Shown one piece after another: positions 8,813 through 17,058 of a stretch of 48,952 bases of DNA. A program made the translations under genes and the position numbers. Source of the stretch: an uncultured Bacilli bacterium (GTDB taxonomy: Bacteria > Bacillota_I > Bacilli_A > RF39 > UBA660); contig CANQAS010000004.1 in NCBI GenBank assembly GCA_947589535.1, positions 1-48,952 of the forward strand, read 5' to 3'. The notes below the pieces were generated by a model that did no database searches, was not told the origin of the DNA, and worked only from the letters and a program-made list of their open reading frames with translations. Position 1 is the first letter of the stretch, and every line of letters begins with the position of its first letter.

Positions 8813-9904
8813 ATGGAAAAAGATTTAACTATAATTATACCTACTTATAATGATACATTTGAAAAAATTACATGTACTTTAAATTCTATTGTTCAACAAA
8901 GTGATTATGATTTATCAAGATTAGAAGTTGTTATAGTGGATGATAGTTCTACATATAAATTAGTAGATTGGGATGAAGTAATCAAAATATATCCACAATT
9001 AAACATAAAATTTATTCAGCTTTCAGAAAATAAAGGTCCTGGAAATGCTAGACAAGTTGCGTTAGATAATTCAAATGGTAATTTTGTTTTCTTTCTGGAT
9101 TGTGGAGATTCTTTATATAACTCTACGGTATTATCTATATTTAATGGTAAAAAATTAACTAATAGTGATATTATTTCAACGAAAATTTTTGATGAAGAAA
9201 CTGGAAATAAAAGAAGAAGTTTTTTATTTAACAATGCATATATTTTTGGTATTTTTATTAAAAGACAATTTTTATTAATGAACAACATTAGATTTAGTGA
9301 GATTTTAAGGTGGGAAGAAGATAGTTTTTTTGAAGCAAAATTGAGATACTATTTACCAAGTGTAGAATCTGCTGGAATAATAGGTTACTCATATAATGTT
9401 GATTCAAATTCGATTACGAGAATAAATAATCATGAATATCAAAATGATTTTTTAGGTTTTAGTGCAATGGTAGTAAAAAGTATTTTATTATGTGATTTTT
9501 ATAAAAAAGAGAAAAACTACAAAAAAATGATTGATGAATCGATGGATATTTTATCAGCTTGCTATTCAAGATTTTATTCATACTTGTATAAAGAACAAAA
9601 TATAACAGAACGAATGTCAAAGATATTATATTTATTAAGATTATTAATTGAGCAATGCGGATTGAATCTTATCACAGATAACGAAGAATTTATTACATTA
9701 TTTATAAAAAATGTTTATAGAAAAAATTGTACAACACAAAATGATAAAGTTCCATATGATAAAATAAATGATTTTATGACTGTAATTGGTTCTTATGATA
9801 ATTTGTATGATGACTATAATATAGACGGTACTAATATAACAATCAACGAACTTATTGGTAAAATTAGTAGTAAAAAAAATAATAATGATAAAAATATTAA
9901 ATAA
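8813..9904 (+). CDS. GT2-family (GT-A fold) glycosyltransferase
   Basis: 'LTIIIPTYNDTFEKITCTLNSIVQQ', 'EVVIVDDSS', 'SENKGPGNARQVAL', 'FFLDCGDSL'. Confidence 0.88.
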   Translation: MEKDLTIIIPTYNDTFEKITCTLNSIVQQSDYDLSRLEVVIVDDSSTYKLVDWDEVIKIYPQLNIKFIQLSENKGPGNARQVALDNSNGNFVFFLDCGDSLYNSTVLSIFNGKKLTNSDIISTKIFDEETGNKRRSFLFNNAYIFGIFIKRQFLLMNNIRFSEILRWEEDSFFEAKLRYYLPSVESAGIIGYSYNVDSNSITRINNHEYQNDFLGFSAMVVKSILLCDFYKKEKNYKKMIDESMDILSACYSRFYSYLYKEQNITERMSKILYLLRLLIEQCGLNLITDNEEFITLFIKNVYRKNCTTQNDKVPYDKINDFMTVIGSYDNLYDDYNIDGTNITINELIGKISSKKNNNDKNIK

Positions 9905-10010
9905 ATATTATAAAATTATTTACAATTTAATATTGAAAAATAAAAAGTATGATTGTGATATATTACTATTATTTATTTTGCCAAAAATTTGTTGTACTCT
10001 TTCCTTTAGG

Positions 10011-10054
10011 GCACCAGATTAATACAAAACTCAAACATAAAAAGTTTGAGTTTT
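10011..10054 (+). repeat. diverged direct repeat of the tRNA-Thr 3' end plus its terminator (first copy 8603-8645)
   Basis: GCACCAGATTgATACcAAACTCggAC (8603) vs GCACCAGATTaATACaAAACTCaaAC (10011), 22/26 by eye; both continue into a terminator hairpin. Confidence 0.7.
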
Positions 10055-10074
10055 AAAATTATATAAAGTAATGC

Positions 10075-10255
10075 AAAGTCTGCTATAAAAAAGCAAGATG
10101 ATAAAATGTTCATAAGAAAAATTGTTAACAGAAGCTATTACATATGGCAAAAAACGATTGTTAAACTATCGAATTAACAAGTTACATACATTAATGGAAA
10201 ATATGTATTTAAAAAACAACACTATAAGTTTAAATATCATTTAAATAAGAATTAG
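10075..10255 (+). pseudogene. possible decayed ORF with one in-frame TAA
   Basis: Single-frame translation AKSAIKKQDDKMFIRKIVNRSYYIWQKTIVKLSN*QVTYINGKYVFKKQHYKFKYHLNKN*. Confidence 0.25.
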
Positions 10256-10300
10256 ATAGTTAATTGTGTATATCATAACAAAAAATAATTAAAACTAAAT

Positions 10301-11950
10301 CTATGCCTTTTTACTGTTCATTTTTATTTTATTATTATCAAGTCTTATAATTTTATCAGATTTTTCTAAAATATTTTCTTCTCTTGAGATTATAAGTATT
10401 GTATGATCCTTTTTTAGTTCATTTAATAATTCTAAAACTTTACTTTGAAGATTAGGTTCTAATGTATCAAGTATTTCATCAAACATAATTATCTTAGAAT
10501 TCTTTAAGATTACTCTAGCAATTGCAATACCTCTTTTTAAATTAAGAGATACCTTAGCATTAATACTATTAATATCAGTATTATATCCATCTTTTAATTC
10601 CATTATTTCATCATGAATTCCAAGTTTTTCACATACTTTTTTAACTTCTTTAAAATTTCCACCTACAAGCATTAAATTATCTTTAATGCTTAAATCAAAG
10701 AAATTAGGTTCTTTTCTAACCAATGAAATAAGATTATAAAAAGTATTGTCATCTATTTTTTCATATGGAACATCATCTATTAATATATTTCCTTTATGTT
10801 TTTTATTCATTTTCATTAACAAATCAAATATTCCTGTTTTACCAGACCCCGCTGGACCAGTAATAGCTGATATTGTATTTTCTTTAACAAAAAACGATAC
10901 ATCTTTTAAAATTGGATCTTTCTTATTACCATATAAAACGTTTTCAAATTTTATTTTACCTGCGTAATCTTTTTTATCTACAAAAGTAGTATCATTACTA
11001 TTACTTCTATACTCAATTAACTTATTAAACCTTTCAAGAGATACTTTAGCATCTTGTATACCTGAGGTTAATGTACCAATAATTTCATAATTTTCAATTA
11101 TTTTTGTATAGTATGTATAAATAACTAAGATTGTTCCAATCTCCATTTTTCCTATTGAAAATAAATATATACCATATGCAATTAGTGTATATCTAGCAAA
11201 TTCGATTATCACAAAGATAACTTGTTTAATAATCGTTGAATAAGAATTAAGCATTGCATGAGCTTTTAAATAATTAGAACATTTTTCTTTTACTCTATCA
11301 TTAATACTTTTAAATACAAAGAATCCTTTTATTTCTTTAATTGTGTTAAAGACTTCATGTGTAATTGAAGTTTTCTTATCTAATGCTGATTTTCTTCTTG
11401 CGTTTAGCTTACCGGTTTTCTTATTTAAAATACCTAAAACTAATACCATTATTAATGATACAGATACCGTAACGATAAACATTCTTATATCTATAGTATA
11501 AAAATAATAGTATATAATTAAGAATTCCATAATTTGAATAACTTTAATTATTGTATCAGCAAAAAACGCAACAATTATATCTATATCATTATTAATTATA
11601 TTATTAAACTCACTTATTTTAAATCTTGATATACTATGTATTGAGTTATTAACAAAAGAAGAATATGCTAATTTAGAATACAATTTATACATCTTATTGT
11701 ATAAGAAATAATAAAATATTTGGTTTAAAGAAACACTTGTATAATAAAACAACATAACTCCAACCGCAATTATTATCATTCTATATGAAGATGGGAAATT
11801 TCGTACTGTTGCATAGTCAACTATTTTTCCCCACATTATTGGTATAACCAGTAAAGAGCCACGATAACAAACAGAAATAATAAACTTTAATATAATTTCA
11901 AAAGAACACTTTTTAAGTATTCTTTTGGTTTCTTTAGTAATGCTATTCAT
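10301..11950 (-). CDS. ABC exporter-type half transporter (TMD-NBD) with degenerate NBD motifs
   Basis: Six-TM type I exporter TMD; Walker A 'GPAGSGKTGIF'; Walker B 'KIIMFDEILDTLE'; signature read as 'VSLNLKRG' instead of LSGGQ, H-loop 'IISREENI'. Confidence 0.88.
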   Translation of the reverse strand: MNSITKETKRILKKCSFEIILKFIISVCYRGSLLVIPIMWGKIVDYATVRNFPSSYRMIIIAVGVMLFYYTSVSLNQIFYYFLYNKMYKLYSKLAYSSFVNNSIHSISRFKISEFNNIINNDIDIIVAFFADTIIKVIQIMEFLIIYYYFYTIDIRMFIVTVSVSLIMVLVLGILNKKTGKLNARRKSALDKKTSITHEVFNTIKEIKGFFVFKSINDRVKEKCSNYLKAHAMLNSYSTIIKQVIFVIIEFARYTLIAYGIYLFSIGKMEIGTILVIYTYYTKIIENYEIIGTLTSGIQDAKVSLERFNKLIEYRSNSNDTTFVDKKDYAGKIKFENVLYGNKKDPILKDVSFFVKENTISAITGPAGSGKTGIFDLLMKMNKKHKGNILIDDVPYEKIDDNTFYNLISLVRKEPNFFDLSIKDNLMLVGGNFKEVKKVCEKLGIHDEIMELKDGYNTDINSINAKVSLNLKRGIAIARVILKNSKIIMFDEILDTLEPNLQSKVLELLNELKKDHTILIISREENILEKSDKIIRLDNNKIKMNSKKA

Positions 11951-11952
11951 AA

Positions 11953-13134
11953 CTATTTAATGTTCTTATCGTATTCGATATCTTGTATTTCATATTTTCT
12001 GTTTTCTGATATCGTTATCATAATTTTATTTGCAGTCCAACCAACAATTGCTAGCACAAAGAAATATATAAACCCAAATAATGAGAATGATGGAGCTGAT
12101 TCTGTAAATAAGTCTATTAATGATGCACCAACCCCCATAGCAGTAACAATAGTTAAGTTGCCTATAGATTTTTCAGTTATCTGTGATTCTAGACTAGAGA
12201 ATAATTTTTCTGCTTGAGATAAATAATTTTTAGTCATTGTCCAAATATGTTGCATGTATGAAACAGTATTTTTTAGCGTTTCATACCTATAACCTATTAA
12301 ATCTAAGGATTTTGTTAGAGAATTATCACTTTTAGCAATTTTTTCCCTTGTACTTATATAAGTATTCATTTGATTGATTCTAGAATCAATCAAAGTAACC
12401 GTTTTTTTATAACCATCTAATTTATTAGTAAATGCAACTATATCTTTACCTTTTACTTTAGCATTTTCTTTAACGGCGTCAATCTTTTCCCAAATAATTC
12501 TATGTAAGTTAAGGTACCTATGTAACTGTCCTTTAAATTCTCTTATGAATATTTGTTCTTCTATATATCTTTCAACTTGATCCATAGATTTTGTTTTATT
12601 GTTAATGAAATAATACTTATTTCCTCTTACAACATCATAGTCGTTATTACTAAATTCAAAGTATTTTTCTTTTTCGGTTTTTGCAAGAAGAGTTGCAATA
12701 TCATTTTTAGTAGCTTTGTTTAAAACTATGAAATATGGGAAAACTGTTTCAATGTTTGCAAGTTCTTTAGGAACTGGTGCTCCTAAACTAAATATATAAC
12801 TTAAAGCTGGGGATAATTTTGTTTCGTAGTAGCTAGCTAATGAGTCTATATCATTAAATAATGAAAACTCATTTACATCAGAATCATTTAAAACAATAAG
12901 ACCATCTTCAAATATTTTTATGTTAACTCCTGCTCTAGTTGTAACTCTGATGAATTCTAATCCATCTATTCCGTAATCAATAGTACTTAAATCCAAATCA
13001 TCATGTAATTTAATTAATTTTTTCTTATCTAAACCAAGTTCTGAAGTACCTTCTCTTAAAAAATCATATATTTCACTTAATTGTAGCGTAGTTCTTTGAA
13101 ACCATCCACCTATATAAACCTTTTCTATTCTCAT
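11953..13134 (-). CDS. hypothetical protein: soluble N-domain, long helical/coiled-coil region, two C-terminal TMs (CorA-like architecture, no GMN motif)
   Basis: ORF immediately upstream of the ABC gene (2 nt gap); TMs around 'LTIVTAMGVGASLIDLF' and 'FGFIYFFVLAIVGWTANKIMI'. Confidence 0.7.
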   Translation of the reverse strand: MRIEKVYIGGWFQRTTLQLSEIYDFLREGTSELGLDKKKLIKLHDDLDLSTIDYGIDGLEFIRVTTRAGVNIKIFEDGLIVLNDSDVNEFSLFNDIDSLASYYETKLSPALSYIFSLGAPVPKELANIETVFPYFIVLNKATKNDIATLLAKTEKEKYFEFSNNDYDVVRGNKYYFINNKTKSMDQVERYIEEQIFIREFKGQLHRYLNLHRIIWEKIDAVKENAKVKGKDIVAFTNKLDGYKKTVTLIDSRINQMNTYISTREKIAKSDNSLTKSLDLIGYRYETLKNTVSYMQHIWTMTKNYLSQAEKLFSSLESQITEKSIGNLTIVTAMGVGASLIDLFTESAPSFSLFGFIYFFVLAIVGWTANKIMITISENRKYEIQDIEYDKNIK

Positions 13135-13158
13135 AATACTTTCTCCTACAATATTTTT

Positions 13159-13599
13159 TTATTTTACATTCATTGAAAAAAATCCAGCTTCGTCTAATCC
13201 AAATCCATAATTGTAATAACAAGCATGAGCAGCTGTTCTAACGTTGTTACTCCATAATTCTACTTTCTTACAACCATGTTCTTTTGAAATTTTAAATGCT
13301 TCATCTAGCATTTTTGTTGCAATTCCGTGTCTACGATACTCGCCTTTTACACCAACGTGGTTTAATATTGAATATGTATTCATATTTTCATATATAGTTT
13401 GTATTATAGTTATCTTTAAATGTGATACTATCTTACCATCAACGATTCCTACTATATAAATTGAATTAGGATCTCTTCTTTGTTTTTTATATGTTTTCAT
13501 TGCGTATTCTAAAGATGTTTCTTCTTCAAAAACTTCGTTACAAAGTGCAACTACTTCTGGAATATCTTTTTTTCTCATTTTTCTAAATGTTACTTCCAT
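13159..13599 (-). CDS. GNAT family N-acetyltransferase
   Basis: 'LNHVGVKGEYRRHGIATKMLDEAFKISKEHGCKKVELWS' acetyl-CoA binding motif. Confidence 0.92.
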   Translation of the reverse strand: MEVTFRKMRKKDIPEVVALCNEVFEEETSLEYAMKTYKKQRRDPNSIYIVGIVDGKIVSHLKITIIQTIYENMNTYSILNHVGVKGEYRRHGIATKMLDEAFKISKEHGCKKVELWSNNVRTAAHACYYNYGFGLDEAGFFSMNVK

Positions 13600-13797
13600 A
13601 AATACTTCCCTTTCTTTTCCGAAATTGTATTTTCTATTCTAAGCCAATAATAGCATAGCTAGTATTTGCGGTCAACATAAGTACTTATCCACAGTAAATA
13701 ATAATGTAAATAAAATTATTTTCATAAAATTTAAAAAATAACTTTTTTTTACAATAATTTTTTAATATAGTGGTATTATATAAATAGGAGGAAAGTT

Positions 13798-15177
13798 ATG
13801 GATAATAAAATACTTAATAAAAAGATTTGTGGATGGAAAAACATCTCTGAAAATGAAAAAAATGATATTATGAATTTTTGTAAAGATTACATTAATTTTC
13901 TTAATATTGCTAAGACAGAAAGAGAAGCTTCTAATGAGATTATTAGTATGTTAGAAAAAAATGGATATGTAAACATAAACGATAAAGAAAAAATAGAAAA
14001 AGGCGATAAAGTTTATATGTCTAACAGGGGAAAAAGTATTTATGCTGCTAAAATTGGAAGTAATCAAATAACTGATGGTATAAATTTAATTGGTTCTCAC
14101 ATAGATTCACCAAGACTAGATTTAAAACCAAATCCTTTGTATGAAGATGCTAAATTAGGATTATTTAAGACACATTACTACGGTGGAATTAAAAAATATC
14201 AATGGACAACAATACCACTTGCAATTCACGGTGTTGTAGTTAAAGCAAATGGTGAAAAAGTTGAAATAAATATTGGTGAAGATGAAAATGATGCAATATT
14301 TACCATAACTGATATATTACCTCATTTAGCTGGGGAACAGTACGAAAAGAAAATAGGAAAAGCTATTGAAGGAGAAGACTTAAATCTCTTAATAGGTAGC
14401 ATTCCGTCAAATGATGATTCTGTAAAAGAAAACATAATGAATCTAATTAATGAAAAATATGGAATTAGTGAAATAGATTTTTATAGTTCAGAACTTGAAG
14501 TAGTACCAGCTTTTAAAGCTAGAAATCTAGGTTTTGACAATAGTATGGTAGCAGGTTATGGACAAGATGATAGAGTTTGTGCATATGCTTCTCTTAAAGC
14601 TTTATTAGATAGTAATGAGAATGATAAAACAATGGTTGCAATATTTTCTGATAAAGAAGAAATAGGAAGTGTAGGAAACACCGGGATGTGTTCTGAAATG
14701 TTTGATTATTTTATAAATGAATTATTAAACAAGAAAAACGAAAATACACCAGGTGCATTGAACAAAACTTATTGTAATTCTATAATGCTTTCTGCAGACG
14801 TTGGTGCTGGTTTAGATCCAAATTATCAAAGTGCATCTGAAAAAAATAATGCTTCATATATTGGATACGGAGTTGAGTTATGTAAATATACTGGATCTAG
14901 AGGAAAATCTGGTGCATCTGATGCTAATGCTGAGTTCGTTGCAAAAGTAAGAGGAATTTTTGAAAACGCAAACGTTACATACCAAGTATCAGAACTTGGA
15001 AAAGTGGACCTAGGTGGAGGCGGAACAATAGCTTACATCTTAGCAGATAAAGGAATGGATGTTATAGATTGTGGTGTTCCAATAATATCAATGCATTCAC
15101 CATACGAAGTATCTAGTAAATATGATATATATTCGGCTTATAAAGGATATAAAGCTTTCTTAGAAACTAAAAACTAG
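13798..15177 (+). CDS. M18 family aminopeptidase (aminopeptidase I-like)
   Basis: 'GSHIDSPRLDLKPNPLYED', 'SDKEEIGSVGNTGM', 'LSADVGAGLDPNY', 'VPIISMHSPYEVSSKYD'. Confidence 0.95.
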   Translation: MDNKILNKKICGWKNISENEKNDIMNFCKDYINFLNIAKTEREASNEIISMLEKNGYVNINDKEKIEKGDKVYMSNRGKSIYAAKIGSNQITDGINLIGSHIDSPRLDLKPNPLYEDAKLGLFKTHYYGGIKKYQWTTIPLAIHGVVVKANGEKVEINIGEDENDAIFTITDILPHLAGEQYEKKIGKAIEGEDLNLLIGSIPSNDDSVKENIMNLINEKYGISEIDFYSSELEVVPAFKARNLGFDNSMVAGYGQDDRVCAYASLKALLDSNENDKTMVAIFSDKEEIGSVGNTGMCSEMFDYFINELLNKKNENTPGALNKTYCNSIMLSADVGAGLDPNYQSASEKNNASYIGYGVELCKYTGSRGKSGASDANAEFVAKVRGIFENANVTYQVSELGKVDLGGGGTIAYILADKGMDVIDCGVPIISMHSPYEVSSKYDIYSAYKGYKAFLETKN

Positions 15178-15203
15178 AAGATCTTACTCTTCTAGTTTTT
15201 ATA
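15169..15203. terminator. bidirectional terminator shared by convergent genes
   Basis: AAAAACTAGAAGA-TCTTAC-TCTTCTAGTTTTT, 13-bp stem; TAG of the + gene (15175-15177) within the stem, TAA of the - gene (15199-15201) at its edge. Confidence 0.85.
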
Positions 15204-15753
15204 TACTTTTTGATATGTCCCACGCTTTTTTAAATTCGGCTAATAAACTCATACCAAGTTTACTATTGGTTTTTATAATACTAAATTCTTTTTTTGTAAA
15301 ATGTTTTACACTACCGTTTTCAAATGTAACAGGTACGTAAATAATTAAATCATCAACAATAATTATTCTTTTTGTTTGCTGAAAATCATATTTTTTAAAA
15401 CACTCTAAATTAGCACTAAATTTTTCTTTTACTTTTAGAATTATTTTTTCTAAATCATTTTTAAAATTATCATTATCCTGTGCCATATTAAGTATACTTT
15501 CACTTGATTTATTACTTAAAAATAAACATTTAAAATCTATACCATTATCTATTAAACTTTTTATTTTAGTATTGTTTTTAGTAAACAATTTTCTATTTTT
15601 CCTTCCATATATATATAATCTTTCTTTTACAGAATTAAGTATTGCATTATAAAATTCGTAGCTTTCATATCCAGCATCAAATTTTATCTCATCTTCAGTA
15701 GTACTTACGGGTTTTATACCTTCATTTATCAAGTTCATAATAAGTAAATCCAT
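15199..15753 (-). CDS. hypothetical protein, possibly PLD-like/TrmB-C-like sensor domain
   Basis: alpha/beta pattern 'ESYEFYNAILNSVKERLYIYG...IKSLIDNGIDFKCLFLS...KRIIIVDDLIIYVP'; family guess only. Confidence 0.55.
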   Translation of the reverse strand: MDLLIMNLINEGIKPVSTTEDEIKFDAGYESYEFYNAILNSVKERLYIYGRKNRKLFTKNNTKIKSLIDNGIDFKCLFLSNKSSESILNMAQDNDNFKNDLEKIILKVKEKFSANLECFKKYDFQQTKRIIIVDDLIIYVPVTFENGSVKHFTKKEFSIIKTNSKLGMSLLAEFKKAWDISKSI

Positions 15754-15829
15754 ATTATCACCTCATTAAATCATATAAATATAATATCATATTTACAAAA
15801 AAATAGCCATAATAATAATGGTGATATAT

Positions 15830-16774
15830 ATGAAAGTAAGATTAGGATACGTTGCTTTATCAAAAGCTTTAGATAATGTAACTTCTTCTAGAACAATAAC
15901 ATATACTAATTATGAAAAAGAAAATTATCCTTCAGATAAATTATTCGAGATAATTAAAAGTAATTTAAAATCGTTAGAAAAGATAATCACATACAACGTC
16001 AAAAATAATATACACTTTTATAGGTTAACATCTAAATTAATACCACTAGCTACACATAATAAAGTAGACTTTGACTATATAACACCTTTTAAAGATGAAT
16101 TTAAAAAGATAGGTAAATTAATAAACGATAATAATATAAGGATAGATACTCATCCTGATCAATATGCGGTATTAAATAGTATGGACAAAAGAATTGTTAA
16201 AAACACTTTCGAAATATTAGAATATCATTATAAAGTATTAAAGGCCATAAATATTAAACGTCCCATAATAATTTTACATGTAGGGAGTAGTGTTTGTGGT
16301 AAAAAAGCATCAATAACTAGATTTATAAACAATTTTAATAAATTACCTAAACACATAAAAGAGTGTATTGCTGTGGAAAATGACGATAAAGTCTATAATA
16401 TAAAAGACGTACTTAACTTATGTAATACTTTAAACATTCCAATGGTATTAGACTATCACCACTTTATATGTAACAATGATGGTGAAAAAATAGAAAACTA
16501 CGTAGAAAAGATTATGAAAACATGGAAAAATATTCCTCCAAAATTTCACTTTTCTTCCCCAAAAAGTAAGTTAAAAAAGGAATTTAGAAGTCATCATGAT
16601 TATATAAACAGCAACGATTTTATAAATTTTATAGAAAAATTAAAACCATTTAATAAAGATATAGATATTATGTTAGAAGCTAAAAATAAGGATGATGCCT
16701 TGTCAAGGCTAGTTAGAGAGTTAAAGTACAAAACAAATTATGATTTTATAGACGAATCTACGTTTATTGTTTAA
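15830..16774 (+). CDS. uvsE: UV DNA damage repair endonuclease UvsE/UvdE
   Basis: 'MKVRLGYVALSK', 'DTHPDQYAVLNS', 'ILHVGSSVCGKKAS', 'AVENDDKVYNIKDVL', 'PMVLDYHH', 'KFHFSSPK'; ATG at 15830 has a GGTGAT SD-like upstream. Confidence 0.95.
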   Translation: MKVRLGYVALSKALDNVTSSRTITYTNYEKENYPSDKLFEIIKSNLKSLEKIITYNVKNNIHFYRLTSKLIPLATHNKVDFDYITPFKDEFKKIGKLINDNNIRIDTHPDQYAVLNSMDKRIVKNTFEILEYHYKVLKAINIKRPIIILHVGSSVCGKKASITRFINNFNKLPKHIKECIAVENDDKVYNIKDVLNLCNTLNIPMVLDYHHFICNNDGEKIENYVEKIMKTWKNIPPKFHFSSPKSKLKKEFRSHHDYINSNDFINFIEKLKPFNKDIDIMLEAKNKDDALSRLVRELKYKTNYDFIDESTFIV

Positions 16775-16842
16775 ATATAAGACATTTTAACTGCTTCTTT
16801 TTCCTAAAAAAAAATATACTATATTGGAAAGGAGTGTTTTGT

Positions 16843-17031
16843 ATGTATTATCCTGGATATCCTGGAGGTTATGCATATCCGGTTTACGATAACAATAATA
16901 ACAATAGCTCAAGCTGGATTTGGATCATAATAGTTATATTTATATTATTCTTCTTATTCTGGGGCTTTGGCTCAGGAAGTAGAAATAACGGTGGATGTGG
17001 ATGCGGATGCAACAATAACAACTGGCAATAA
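16843..17031 (+). CDS. small YjcZ-like protein: Tyr/Pro/Gly N-term, one TM, Gly/Cys/Asn C-term
   Basis: MYYPGYPGGYAYPVYDNNNNNSSSWIWIIIVIFILFFLFWGFGSGSRNNGGCGCGCNNNNWQ; strong RBS ggaaaggag upstream of ATG 16843. Confidence 0.7.
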   Translation: MYYPGYPGGYAYPVYDNNNNNSSSWIWIIIVIFILFFLFWGFGSGSRNNGGCGCGCNNNNWQ

Positions 17032-17032
17032 T

Positions 17033-17058
17033 AAAAAGGCTAATTAGTTAGCCTTTTT
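17033..17058. terminator. bidirectional terminator
   Basis: AAAAAGGCTAA-TTAG-TTAGCCTTTTT, 11-bp stem; stop TAG of the YhgE-like CDS (17042-17040) inside it. Confidence 0.85.

Noticed and set aside
13741-13797. Strong promoter upstream of the M18 peptidase
   Set aside because: Only weak -35/-10 candidates with poor spacing could be found.
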